Source of the DNA: Ferrimonas sediminicola
GTDB lineage: Bacteria; Pseudomonadota; Gammaproteobacteria; Enterobacterales; Shewanellaceae
Assembly: GCF_005116715.1 (NCBI RefSeq)
Contig: NZ_SWCI01000002.1
Location: forward strand, 325,120-389,119
Reading direction: 5' to 3'
Length of the DNA stretch: 64,000 nucleotides
Positions 33,835 through 42,890 of this stretch are shown here, piece by piece. Position 1 is the stretch's first letter. Each line of letters starts with the position of its first letter. The translations under genes and the position numbers were made by a program. Under the pieces are notes generated by a model that was given only the letters and a program-made list of their open reading frames with translations, searched no databases and was not told the DNA's origin.

Positions 33835-34344
33835 ATGCAATGGATACTGGCTGGGGTCGTGATACTGGCCTACGCCTTCGCCCTGAGGGTAGTGAGCCGC
33901 GGAGTTGAAAACTACGGGATCAGCCGCGCGGTCAAAACCTACCGGATCCGCTACCTGGTGAGAACGGTCAACTTGCTGCTCTCCCTGGCGTTGCTGCTGA
34001 CGCTGTTCGTGGTGCTGGGGGTCGAGTATGAACAACTGGCCCTGGTGGCCTCCTCGATCTTTGCCGTAGTCGGGGTCGCCCTGTTCGCCCAGTGGTCCAT
34101 TCTCAGCAACATCACCGCCAGTTTCGTGATCTTCTTCGCCTTTCCCTACCGAGTGGGCGACTACGTCAAGGTGGTGGACAAGGACGAAGACATCTCCGGC
34201 GAGATCGAGGATATCGCCCTGTTCCACGTGATCATCCGCCAGGGCGAGCGGATGATCACCTACCCCAACTCGATGATCCTGCAAAAATCGGTGATCAAGC
34301 TTCCCCGCCCGGCCCCGGAGGCCACCGAGGCAGAGTCGCCCTAA
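33835..34344 (+). CDS. Short MscS-type membrane protein
   Basis: The 169-residue protein has membrane segments at about 2-20, 44-66 and 68-100; the last, with SSIFAVVGVALFAQWSILSNITASFVIFF split over two runs, is the MscS pore helix, followed by the beta domain (PYRVGDYVKVVD, GEIEDIALFHVIIRQGERMITYPNSMILQKSV). It lacks the large C-terminal vestibule of MscS. It probably forms a small mechanosensitive or ion channel. Last gene of the rim operon, 18 bp after the M14 hydrolase and with AAGGAG upstream. Confidence 0.78.
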   Translation: MQWILAGVVILAYAFALRVVSRGVENYGISRAVKTYRIRYLVRTVNLLLSLALLLTLFVVLGVEYEQLALVASSIFAVVGVALFAQWSILSNITASFVIFFAFPYRVGDYVKVVDKDEDISGEIEDIALFHVIIRQGERMITYPNSMILQKSVIKLPRPAPEATEAESP

Positions 34345-34353
34345 TCCCACCAG

Positions 34354-34379
34354 CCCCCCCCTCCGGCACCGGAGGGGGG
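34354..34379 (+). terminator. GC-rich hairpin after the rim operon
   Basis: CCCCCCTCCG and CGGAGGGGGG pair around GCAC, 10 bp after the stop. There is no T-run, so it may act as a mRNA 3' stabiliser or weak terminator. Confidence 0.5.
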
Positions 34380-34451
34380 ACCCTACACTCTGTCAGGTTC
34401 AACCCCTGAGGGTCTAGGCTCTGTGATTATCACCCCTGGCGATTAATGCCA

Positions 34452-34706
34452 TTACAGCAGTCTGTTATAGATCGTGGCCAACAGCCAGCCCAAAAGCCCC
34501 GCCACCACAGACCAGGCGATCAGGCCGATCAATACGCCACCAACCGACAGGTGCCACCCCATCTGAGACCAATCGCCATGTGTCATATGCCCGGTCATAT
34601 CCATCATCATCGACGGCAGTACCCAAACGAGCAGACTGCAGACAATCCAGAAACCGGCGAATGCGACGGCCGATGCCAAACCAAATTTTGTCGCGTTTAA
34701 GCTCAT
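34452..34706 (-). CDS. DUF5676-like small membrane protein
   Basis: An 84-residue protein with two membrane segments (about 9-31 and 54-78). Between them is a Met/His-rich loop MMMDMTGHMTHGDWSQMGWH, a metal-binding look. The layout and the start MSLNATKFGLASAVAF match DUF5676 membrane proteins. These often sit near heavy-metal or copper genes, but none is next to it here. Function unknown. Confidence 0.7.
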   Translation of the reverse strand: MSLNATKFGLASAVAFAGFWIVCSLLVWVLPSMMMDMTGHMTHGDWSQMGWHLSVGGVLIGLIAWSVVAGLLGWLLATIYNRLL

Positions 34707-35360
34707 GATGCCCCCTCGATATCACCAGTACTCACCAATCCGGCCTTTCATACCCCAGGCTACAGGCAAACCGCTGCAGTTGGGCCTAGGTACTGATCGG
34801 TAATCTCCATCGATGCTCCCCCTCTAAATCTGCCCCGCATCGCTTTCGAGCCGGGATTCCTGACCAGCATAAGCAAAAAGGTGACAAGACCATGGCAAGA
34901 ACAACAGTTGTAATTATAGTTTTCACGTACTGACTGTCATTGACCCTAGGGCAAGGTCTGACATCCTCGGTGACTCGGGCAGACAGTTCGAGAGCTCCCG
35001 CTAACCACTAGGCCGCAAACAACAACGAACTCGGAAACATCTCCTGAATATCGATGTCGACCGCCACGGCGAAAATCCATTATGGCGAGAATAGACGCCA
35101 AAACAGGTCGGGTAGCGAGCGCCGGCAGCTCAGGCCACCTCGGTGTTGTTGCCAGCCTTTTCCCGACGCAACTTGTTGCACTGGTACTATGCATCAGGAT
35201 GATAAAAGGGACTCCATGCAGGCAAAGCCAGCTTCCTTGAATAGATTTAAATCTATAGATTAGTGGCTTAACCACTGGCAACTAGAAGGCTTGATCCGGA
35301 TCAATGGCCTTTCCCAGATCACTCCTAAGCTTTAAGTGTTATTTGTTCACAGGGAGAAGG
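34707..35360. other. Gene-free region, 654 bp
   Basis: Open frames here are short, lack ribosome sites and do not look protein-like. Composition is more AT-rich toward 35300. I see no tRNA, repeat array or IS end. It must contain the promoters of the small membrane protein (minus) and the DUF4382 lipoprotein (plus). Confidence 0.6.
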
Positions 35361-36365
35361 ATGATGATGCTTACAAATAGATCACTATTGGCAACATCGG
35401 TGGTACTGCTAGCCTCGTGCGGTGGCGGCGGGAGTGGCCCCAACACCCCACCGGCGCCACCTCAGGACAACGGCACACTGACCGTGACCATCTCCGATGC
35501 ACCGATGGACGATGTTGACCGGGTTTGGTTGAGCATGGGTGAACTGGTGATGACCGATGAGGCGGGCATTGAACATCGTCATGCCGTGCACAATGGCGAG
35601 TTCGATCTTCTGCGATTTCAGGGCATGGACAGCCACCCCCTAGTCTCCGACCTAGATTTGCCAGCGGGTCACTATCACAACGTGCATCTGACCCTTCACC
35701 CCGGTACCGGCAACCAGGGCAGTGCCGTCGAAAACGGACAGGGCCGCCACGGTCTCTCTATCCAGTCCGGCTACCTGCCGATGGCGGATTTGACCGTTAT
35801 GAGTGGCCAACACCTTGTTCATACCATCGACGTGGATCTCTACCGCGGCATGTTCCAAACCTCGGACGGGTTTGAATTGCGCCATCGCGGTATCAGCAGC
35901 GTTAATTACCAGCACATGGGTCACCTTATCGGTGAAATGGACCCCCAATGGGTGGCTGACTGTGAAATGGAGTTTGCCTCTCTGGGCTTGCCCGGAGCCA
36001 CATTCAAACACCTGGCCTACCTCTACCCTGAGGGCGTGACTGACATCGGCCAGATGGCGGACTCAAGCGTCACACGCAACGATCAGCGCGTCCCCCCTGT
36101 CGCAGTCAGCCCCGTCTTTGCCGACGCTCAGGGTGACTGGCATTTTGTCATGGGCTTCCTCTCGGAAGGACACTATCGCGTAGGCTACAGCTGTTTAGGG
36201 CACCTGGACGATCCTCAAGCCGACGACATCAATGGCGGGCAGTTCGTCATCTACCGAGATGGTGGCACCCTGACGGTCTCGGCCGGTGACAGCGGTGGTC
36301 ATCAGAACGTCCATCAGTGCGGCAATGGACATGCCGGTGGTGGCCATGGGGGACACGGAGGATAG
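35361..36365 (+). CDS. DUF4382 lipoprotein with His/Gly-rich tail
   Basis: Start taken at the first of three consecutive ATG-like codons after AGGGAGAAGG. The about 334-residue product has a lipobox (VVLLASCGGGG), a Pro-rich linker, then a DUF4382 domain opening GTLTVTISDAPMDDVDRVWLSMGELVM. The extreme C-terminus is Gly/His-rich (GHAGGGHGGHGG after HQNVHQCGNG), which could bind a metal. DUF4382 proteins are exported or surface lipoproteins of unknown role. Monocistronic, with a hairpin after the stop. Confidence 0.75.
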   Translation: MMMLTNRSLLATSVVLLASCGGGGSGPNTPPAPPQDNGTLTVTISDAPMDDVDRVWLSMGELVMTDEAGIEHRHAVHNGEFDLLRFQGMDSHPLVSDLDLPAGHYHNVHLTLHPGTGNQGSAVENGQGRHGLSIQSGYLPMADLTVMSGQHLVHTIDVDLYRGMFQTSDGFELRHRGISSVNYQHMGHLIGEMDPQWVADCEMEFASLGLPGATFKHLAYLYPEGVTDIGQMADSSVTRNDQRVPPVAVSPVFADAQGDWHFVMGFLSEGHYRVGYSCLGHLDDPQADDINGGQFVIYRDGGTLTVSAGDSGGHQNVHQCGNGHAGGGHGGHGG

Positions 36366-36408
36366 CAAGGCAACCTAGACAACCCAACCTGCCACCCGGA
36401 ACCGGGTA

Positions 36409-36438
36409 AGCGAGGGGCCTTCATCGAGGCCCCTCGCT
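36409..36438 (+). terminator. Hairpin terminator after DUF4382 gene
   Basis: An 11-bp stem AGCGAGGGGCC/GGCCCCTCGCT with an 8-nt loop, 43 bp after the stop. Only a weak T-rich tail follows. Confidence 0.65.
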
Positions 36439-36439
36439 A

Positions 36440-36783
36440 TCTGTGTGACGACGGTAAAGGCGTCGCATCACAGCCTATCGAAAACTCCCGCATCCGGTTG
36501 CTTAATAGCACAGTCCATTTGATCGCAGTCCCTGGGCACCCTCCATTAACATATAGTTGACCAACCACAAAGATTTTCCCGCCACTTTCACACTACCCTC
36601 AAATGACCGAAACGTTGCAAGGAAGCAAAACGTGCCGAATATCAGTGGGCTCCTCTGCCCAACCTGGGAGACACTTCACCTGCCCCGTTTTGGTTGCGCC
36701 ATCGCCTGTCTCAGGCTGGGATGGTCATGGATAATTGGCAATCCGATTGCTGCCCAGCAGGCAGCAATCCACGGAGGTAAGGG
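36440..36783. other. Gene-free region, 344 bp
   Basis: No convincing gene or RNA. It carries the promoter of the following lipoprotein; GGAGGTAAGG immediately before 36784 is a strong ribosome site. Confidence 0.6.
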
Positions 36784-37473
36784 ATGAAACAGTATATTTG
36801 TGTGCTTTGTACGGCCCTGGCTTTGACGGCCTGTGGCGGCAGTGACGATAACGACGGCATAGGTGGCGGCGATCCCATCGAGCGGGCGTTTGGCGCCTTC
36901 GACATTCAAACCACCATGGGCGGTTACTCGGTGTTAAGTTTCGGCATCTTGACTCAGGACCGGATGGCGGTAGTCAGTGAATACGGCGAAATAGCGATCT
37001 ATCACTACAGCGTTCGCGGCACGGCGCTGTCTGGCTACGGCAAGCACTACTACCTGGGAGACAGATACAGCGGCAAGATCGACTCAGGCACGGTCAGCTA
37101 TGATACCATCGATGCCAATTTCAGCGTCACCGGCATGGGCAAGGGTACGCTCCGTGCCGAACACCACCCCCAACCTGCCAAACAGCTCAAAAACCTGGCC
37201 GGGACCTGGGTGGACACCGCAGATGGCATCAGTTCCTACGTCATCAGTGAAGACGGCGAGGTGACCGGCTCAGACGTCTATGGCTGCCAGGTGCTCGGCT
37301 CCGTAGAGCAGAGGATGGCAAATTCCATGGTCTACGAAGGGCACATCACGGTCTTCAACTGCGGTGAGTACAACGGCGAACGCGATGTGATCATGGCTTG
37401 GCTGGATGACATCCAGGCTGCCGCCGTGTTTAGCTTCAACGATGAACTGGCAATGTTCAACCTGCTTCAGTAG
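36784..37473 (+). CDS. Lipoprotein of unknown function
   Basis: A 229-residue lipoprotein: signal peptide with lipobox LTACGG (lipidated C17), a short Asp/Gly linker, then a beta-rich sequence. Two related segments are visible, FGILTQDRMAVVSEYGEIAIYHYS and LAGTWVDTADGISSYVISEDGEV split over residues 135-160, suggesting a lipocalin-like or repeated beta fold. Three cysteines occur after the lipobox. I recognise no family. A terminator follows. Confidence 0.65.
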   Translation: MKQYICVLCTALALTACGGSDDNDGIGGGDPIERAFGAFDIQTTMGGYSVLSFGILTQDRMAVVSEYGEIAIYHYSVRGTALSGYGKHYYLGDRYSGKIDSGTVSYDTIDANFSVTGMGKGTLRAEHHPQPAKQLKNLAGTWVDTADGISSYVISEDGEVTGSDVYGCQVLGSVEQRMANSMVYEGHITVFNCGEYNGERDVIMAWLDDIQAAAVFSFNDELAMFNLLQ

Positions 37474-37481
37474 ATGATGTC

Positions 37482-37503
37482 AGGGCGGGTTTTCCCGCCC
37501 TTT
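37482..37503 (+). terminator. Rho-independent terminator
   Basis: Stem AGGGCGGG/CCCGCCCT with TTTT loop and a short TT tail, 9 bp after the lipoprotein stop. Confidence 0.75.
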
Positions 37504-37651
37504 GAATAACCATCATTTCCCTAAACGCTCAATAAGAATAATAAACCACGGCTCCAACCAGGAATCGAAGCCGGCACCATGAAAAAAAGGACAACGAACA
37601 CCTCAAAGCCCCTGTTCATAATTTCTCACTGACGTGAGAGTTATGAACGAT

Positions 37652-38998
37652 TCAGCGATCCGCGCCATGCGTTTCCCCTCTGTCCGGCAGCCACATCAAA
37701 ACCGCCAAGCCAACCACTGCAGAAGAAACTGATGCGAGGAAAATCCCCAATTTGACGCTATCAATCAGTTCCTTTGGAAAGGCTATATTTGCTATAAAAA
37801 GTGCCATAGTGAAACCAATTCCTGCAAGCAAGCTTACGCCAAACAATAGTCTCCAAGTAAGTTCTTGGGGACGAGTTGCTATGTGCAAGCGTATAGCTAT
37901 CCAGCTAAACAACAAAATACCAATAGGCTTACCAATCATGAAGCTTATTAATATCGCCAAGATAACCGGATCCCCAAAATCACTTAAAGTTAGTGACAGC
38001 CCAGCGTTTGCAAACGCGAACAGTGGCATGATGACAAACACCACCCAAGGGTGCAGTGCAATCTCCAGGCGCTCAACTGGAGACAGCGTTTCACGCGCGG
38101 CAATTTCGGCCATTTGCAACGTTCGTCGATCCTTTGTATCCCCACTGCTTTCACTACCGTCTGGATGTGCAATCACTTGGCTCAATATCGCGTACAATCG
38201 CTCGTCGCTGACCCACCGGCGCGCCGGAGTCATCAGTCCGAGGAATACGCCAGTGATGGTAGGATGAATTCCGGACGCATCCACTAGGATCCATATGCCC
38301 CCTCCGATAACCACATAGAGTGGATAACCGCGAAAGCCGAGCATTGTCACAACACGAATAATCACCAAACCAAATGCAGCTGCCGCCAAAGACCACCAGA
38401 CAATATCGCTACTGTAGCCGATCGCGACCACGAGAATGGCACCGATATCATCCACAATCGCCAAAGACAGCACAAATACGCGTAAACAGTGAGGAATACG
38501 CGAACCAAGCAGGGCCAGACAACCTATAACAAACGCCGTATCAGTTGCCATCACAGTACCCCACCCATTCTGACCGGGCTGTCCTGATTGGAATGCAAGA
38601 TATATCGTAGCCGGGACGATCATACCGCCTAGGGCAGCAGAGATAGAAAGCGCTGCTTTGCGAGGTCGATTTAATTCACCGAGGACCAACTCTCGCTTGA
38701 GTTCCAGAGCCACAAGAAAGAAAAACAGTGTCATCAGACCATCGTTGATCCATTCTCGAAGCGAACGGGAAAAGTCAAATGAGCCAACCTGAATACCTAA
38801 CAGAGTCTCCCAAGCATGTTCGAACGAGTCTGACCACGGCGAGTTGGAAAGACCGAGCGCAGCAATAGTAAAAAATAGAAGGACTCCCCCACCTGCTGAT
38901 TCAATACGCAAGAAACGAACAAAGGGGTTCTTCATCCGATCAATGACTTCCTTTGGCAGCCGGGTCCTTTCTGGACTTACTTGCTGATCTTTAGTCAT
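37652..38998 (-). CDS. nhaA: Na+/H+ antiporter NhaA
   Basis: A 448-residue antiporter, longer than E. coli NhaA (388), with about 12 membrane segments. The ion-binding aspartate pair is in LSLAIVDDIGAILVVA, and the DTAF/GGGIW/HPTITGVFLG motifs and the C-terminal GIGFTMALFIANIAF are kept. A soluble insertion of about 35 residues (IAHPDGSESSGDTKDRRTLQM) lies mid-protein, a known feature of some long NhaA proteins. It exports sodium in exchange for protons. Base composition is clearly more AT-rich than in the genes to the left, which suggests transfer. Confidence 0.92.
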   Translation of the reverse strand: MTKDQQVSPERTRLPKEVIDRMKNPFVRFLRIESAGGGVLLFFTIAALGLSNSPWSDSFEHAWETLLGIQVGSFDFSRSLREWINDGLMTLFFFLVALELKRELVLGELNRPRKAALSISAALGGMIVPATIYLAFQSGQPGQNGWGTVMATDTAFVIGCLALLGSRIPHCLRVFVLSLAIVDDIGAILVVAIGYSSDIVWWSLAAAAFGLVIIRVVTMLGFRGYPLYVVIGGGIWILVDASGIHPTITGVFLGLMTPARRWVSDERLYAILSQVIAHPDGSESSGDTKDRRTLQMAEIAARETLSPVERLEIALHPWVVFVIMPLFAFANAGLSLTLSDFGDPVILAILISFMIGKPIGILLFSWIAIRLHIATRPQELTWRLLFGVSLLAGIGFTMALFIANIAFPKELIDSVKLGIFLASVSSAVVGLAVLMWLPDRGETHGADR

Positions 38999-39185
38999 AA
39001 GAATTCACCCACTCATCTATTGCTCGATATCACAAAACTCGGTGAGATGGTTAAATTTTTTGCAATTTTTTGCAGATTAAAAATTAGAACCACACTGCAC
39101 ACTGTATGTGGAGTCACTCAATCAAAGATCGCTGGAGACCGCCATCACTAAACCTAACACACTTTCAACCGGGCGGTAGCCTTAC

Positions 39186-39844
39186 AAGTTGATCACTACA
39201 CACGCTGCTGTAATAGGCGTTTTGGTGGTATACAGCTTGGCGCAGGCCACCTTGGAATAGGTATCAACGAAGGTCCCTGCCAACACCCTTGAGCGTGCCG
39301 ACGTAGAAGGTATCTTGCGATTCCAGGTAGCCAGGATGATGCATTTCTATCTCTCCGCTGGCTTCATCATCGTGCTGCTTGCGCTCAAAGGCTATCACCC
39401 GGGCTTCGGTGACTCAGCCACCTTGGCTTCGAGAGCCTTCAGACGCAGCTTGAAGTTCTCCAGCTGATGCCTGAGCCAAATGCTTCTGATGCCACTTGCT
39501 GAGACAAATACGCCCCGCTTTCGGAGTTCGTTACTGACCCTGACTTGCCCATGGGCCGGCTGCTCTATGGCGTACTCCACAACCGCCTGTTCAACGACCT
39601 CGTCCACTCGATTTTTGACGTTTGGCTTGCGGCGTGATTTATCGATGAGCGCCTCTACACCACCGTTCTCCATGGCGAACTTGTAACGATAGAAGGTGTC
39701 TCGAGACAGGCCCATCACCTTGCGGGCCTTGGATTCGTTGCTCAGCTCTTCCGCTAAATTCAGCAAACCGAGCTTGTGTTTGATGATACGTTGGATACTC
39801 TGAATCATGAGGGTTAGCTTTTGCTTTATTGAATGTTTGGTCAC
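39186..39844 (-). pseudogene. Decayed IS481-family transposase
   Basis: The minus strand from ATG 39844 reads a helix-turn-helix N-terminus of IS481 transposases (KVMGLSRDTFYRYKFAMENGG, NVKNRVDEVV, PAHGQVRVSNELRKRGVFVS) to a premature stop at 39395. A shifted frame continues with VTEARVIAFERKQHDDEASG, HHPGYLESQDTFYVGTLKG, then after a second shift VDTYSKVACAKLYTTKTPITA, and similarity ends near 39186. Most of the DDE catalytic domain is missing. A candidate IS end begins TGTCAGG at 39886. This is a dead remnant. Confidence 0.85.
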
Positions 39845-40350
39845 AATTAATCAAAGTTGGTAACCCTCAGTTTTTCAAACCGAAGTGTCAGGTAAAATCT
39901 GAACTAACCCAATTCAGTTGGCCATTACAAATTTACAGCAAGCTAAAATAATGTCGCAAAGAAACCTCTAAACATGAGCATGCCATTACCTCGCATATCG
40001 ACAGGCACCTCCCTGTGGATTGTTGTCCGGTAAGCGGAATGCCGTTAAGCCTGATGCCTCGAAAGTGCCTTGAATTCAAGCAGACTGAAGTGCTGTTCTG
40101 GAAATACCTTCAGGCTGCATATTCGAGTATCGAACTTCTGAGTTGTAATCGCGCAACCCTTTACCTCGCCGGCAACATTCTAACTGCCATAGTCGCATTT
40201 GGACATTTAATCACCTTAATTAAATGGCATGCAATTAATTATTCCAACCTCGAACGCCCAACCTATATGCCTGAGTCAGACTCAATCACCCAGAACCAAT
40301 AAAACCCTGCACCCCACACAGACCATTTTTTCAATCCGCCCAGCCCAATG
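39845..40350. other. Gene-free region, 506 bp
   Basis: AT-rich. The first about 65 bp are the outer end of the IS481 remnant. An open plus-strand frame around 40015-40302 has no ribosome site and an unconvincing protein, so I do not call it. Confidence 0.55.
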
Positions 40351-40878
40351 TTAATCGAACGTACCCCTTACAGGGTAATTTTCATTACGAATGAAATCAA
40401 TGCCGCTTAACAACACGTCAATTTCAGGTCGAGCAAAGGGGCCATTGGAAATATCCAATATCTGAATCTCATTGCGGTCATTTACAATAAAGACACCTGG
40501 TTCAGAATAGAAGTGATTTGTCTCGCCAATAGAGAGAGGGCGAGAGATATACAGACCAAGCTCCCGCATCATATCTACAGTTAAACCGTAGGTCACTGGG
40601 TAGTTTACTTTCAACTGCATAAAGTGCTCTAGCGCCTGCGACTCATTGTCAGCAGAAGTGGCGACAATATCGACACCCAGCTTTGCAAAATCCGGCTTAG
40701 CATCGCCAATTTTTTTAAGGTACCGAGTGCACATCGGGCAGTGCCCGCCACGATAAACCACGACCATTTTCCAATTGGTCTTCTTTTCTGGAGCACCTAG
40801 ATTGATTCTACCGCCACCAAGTTTTGGCAGTTCGATAGAGGGAAACTGAGACCCGCCTTTCACCTTCTTTGACATCAC
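40351..40878 (-). CDS. Peroxiredoxin-like AhpC/TSA-family protein
   Basis: A 175-residue thioredoxin-fold protein of the redoxin/AhpC-TSA group. The active-site segment is VVVYRGGHCPMCTRYLKKIGD, where C-P-M-C gives two vicinal cysteines, unlike the T-x2-C of classical peroxiredoxins. DIVATSADNES and GVFIVNDRNEIQILD are typical of the fold. It may be a cytoplasmic thiol peroxidase or reductase. It is divergent from the MocR regulator across 318 bp. Composition is AT-rich like its neighbours. Confidence 0.75.
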   Translation of the reverse strand: MMSKKVKGGSQFPSIELPKLGGGRINLGAPEKKTNWKMVVVYRGGHCPMCTRYLKKIGDAKPDFAKLGVDIVATSADNESQALEHFMQLKVNYPVTYGLTVDMMRELGLYISRPLSIGETNHFYSEPGVFIVNDRNEIQILDISNGPFARPEIDVLLSGIDFIRNENYPVRGTFD

Positions 40879-41196
40879 AAGCTTACCTTCCCCCCTGCTT
40901 TACCGAAGATGAAATCACCTCTGTTTCATCACTACTCGATCTTACTCAGCATCAAAACAACACCGTCCTGGTCATCGATGCCGGATGATGTGCGAGCCTC
41001 CCATCTCCGAATCCTGATAAAGGTGCAGCCAATGCAAGAGCCCCATCAGGCCTGAAGAGGAAACAGTTCGGATTGTAGGGTCATAACAGAAACCATAATA
41101 GATACAAAAGTGGCACGCTTATGCATAACAGATGACGCCTGGAACTGGTATGATCACGGTTACCAGCTTAAAAGTGATCATGAGAGGCTGATCTCC
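40879..41196. promoter_or_regulatory. Divergent promoter region with 8-bp inverted repeat
   Basis: Between the redoxin gene and the MocR regulator. ATGATCAC (41150-41157) and GTGATCAT (41174-41181) form an exact inverted repeat with a 16-nt spacer, directly before the chosen regulator start. No -35/-10 pair was assigned. Confidence 0.5.
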
Positions 41197-42618
41197 GTGA
41201 AAAAGTACGAGGAACTCATCGAGCAGATCCGCAGGCAGATCCAAAATGAGATCTGGCAAACCGGAGAGAAACTCCCTTCCCTTAGGAAGCAAGCCGAAAT
41301 GTCAGGCGTAAGCCTGATGACGGTGGTGCACGCCTATCAGGTCCTGGAGAGTCAGGGGTGGATAGTGTCCCGGGCGCGATCAGGCTATGTGGTAACTCCC
41401 AAGATTGAAAACTGTGACTCGACGCCCTCGAATGAACCGGTGCAAAAAACTGAGTCCGTAGATATCAACGACTTTGTTTTTGAAGTGCTGCAAGCCAGTC
41501 GTACGCCCAACATCACTGATTTTGGCAAGGTGTACCCGGACCCTACGCTCTACCCTCGTCAACATGTAAACAAATCTCTGATCAGTACCGCTCGCACCCT
41601 GTCGGCATCCAGTGCAATGGATAACCTGCCACCAGGAAACCTGGAACTGAGACAGCACATCGCCAAGCGCTATGCCGCTCAGGGCTTGGCTGTGCACCCA
41701 GACGAGATTGTGATTACCACTGGCGCGCTTGAGGCGCTGAACCTAAGCCTGCAATCGGTCACTCAACCGGGCGACTGGGTTGTAGTAGAATCTCCCACTT
41801 TTTACGGAGCACTTCAGTCACTGCAAAGATTGAGTCTAAGAGCGCTCTCAATAAGAACTCATCCAACAGACGGAATTGATCTGGAGTCGCTTGAGGATGC
41901 TCTGCAGTCCCACCAGGTTAAAGCATGCTGGTTGATGACAAACCATCAAAACCCTCTGGGGTTTACCCTGTCGCTGGAGAAAAAGAAGCGTTTAATGGCG
42001 TTGCTGTCCAAATATGACGTCTACCTGATCGAAGACGATGTATACAATGAACTCTATTTCGGCAGCGAAAAGCCTTTGCCGGCAAAAGCATTTGATAATC
42101 ACGGCAAGGCCCTTCACTGTTCATCCTTTTCCAAGTCGTTGGTGGCCGGGTTTCGTATCGGTTGGGTCGCTGCGGGAAAGATGGCCGTCACCATTCAGAA
42201 ACTGCAAATGATGAGCACACTCTCTGCCAGTGCACCGATCCAAATGACACTTGCGTCCTATCTTTCTACTCGCAACTACGAAAGACACCTGCGTCAATTA
42301 CGTAGAACCTTGGAACAGAGAAAATTTGCGACCTGGCAGGAACTGCGTAATCACCTGCCCGCCCAAGTGAACATCAATTGCACGGATGGAGGGTACTTCT
42401 TATGGCTTGAGCTGCCCAGAGGTTTTGACGCTACCGAACTCTACAGACGTGCGTTGAAAGAGAACATCTGCATTACTCCCGGCAAAATGTTTTCTGCCGG
42501 AGATTTTCATAATCACTGTTTTCGTTTAAATGTCTCTTTCGAACTTTCTGACTTAAGGTTGAGAGCGATTAGAACCTTAGGCGAACTCATCAGAAGCATG
42601 TTAGCGACGCGTTCCTAA
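41197..42618 (+). CDS. MocR-family regulator (GntR HTH + aminotransferase fold)
   Basis: The start is GTG 41197 (VKKYEELIEQI), 9 nt after GAGAGG; an earlier GTG at 41110 is possible but adds residues not typical of the family and would swallow an inverted repeat. The 473-residue protein has a GntR-type winged helix at about 1-70 (GEKLPSLRKQAEMSGVSLMTVVHAYQVLESQGW) and a class I aminotransferase fold with LPPGNLELRQHIAKRYA, TNHQNPLGFTLS, IEDDVYNELYF and the PLP lysine in HCSSFSKSLVAGFRIGW. Such proteins sense vitamin B6 or amino-compound effectors. The divergent redoxin gene is the obvious target. Confidence 0.85.
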   Translation: MKKYEELIEQIRRQIQNEIWQTGEKLPSLRKQAEMSGVSLMTVVHAYQVLESQGWIVSRARSGYVVTPKIENCDSTPSNEPVQKTESVDINDFVFEVLQASRTPNITDFGKVYPDPTLYPRQHVNKSLISTARTLSASSAMDNLPPGNLELRQHIAKRYAAQGLAVHPDEIVITTGALEALNLSLQSVTQPGDWVVVESPTFYGALQSLQRLSLRALSIRTHPTDGIDLESLEDALQSHQVKACWLMTNHQNPLGFTLSLEKKKRLMALLSKYDVYLIEDDVYNELYFGSEKPLPAKAFDNHGKALHCSSFSKSLVAGFRIGWVAAGKMAVTIQKLQMMSTLSASAPIQMTLASYLSTRNYERHLRQLRRTLEQRKFATWQELRNHLPAQVNINCTDGGYFLWLELPRGFDATELYRRALKENICITPGKMFSAGDFHNHCFRLNVSFELSDLRLRAIRTLGELIRSMLATRS

Positions 42619-42640
42619 ACCGTCTGTTACCCCCTAAAGC

Positions 42641-42667
42641 GGTGTCCGGGATCATTAAACCACTACA
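42641..42667. mobile_element. Possible solitary IS end
   Basis: A 27-bp stretch beginning GGTGTCCGGGATCATT and ending CCACTACA looks like terminal inverted repeats of IS3-type elements. No transposase is attached. Recognition is from memory of such ends and is weak. Confidence 0.3.
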
Positions 42668-42769
42668 CCTTGCCATCTTGGCTTGGCAATAATGATAGAA
42701 CATCGGCCTTTCTCGATGCTCGAACAAATGGCTGGGTTTAGCCCGGGGCTGCCAAACTCATAGGACGCA

Positions 42770-42812
42770 GAGAGAATAAACAAACAGGACGACCTGAATA
42801 GGTCATCCTGTT
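42770..42812 (-). terminator. Rho-independent terminator of nrfA
   Basis: Minus-strand stem AACAGGA-GACCT paired with AGGTC-TCCTGTT (one mismatch, 4-nt loop), followed by TGTTTATT. It lies 79 bp after the nrfA stop. Confidence 0.75.
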
Positions 42813-42890
42813 CATTGGCCCTCTCGAACAAGAGAGCTCAGCTCGATAGGCTCCCCTTACGAGGACACCTCGTACACTCAGAGGGTGATA

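Noticed and set aside
34946-35281. 111-codon minus-strand frame in the gap before the DUF4382 lipoprotein
   Set aside because: Translation lacks any recognisable domain, start signal or conserved pattern.
40015-40302. 95-codon plus-strand frame in the AT-rich gap
   Set aside because: GTG start without a ribosome site and no family-like pattern; probably chance.
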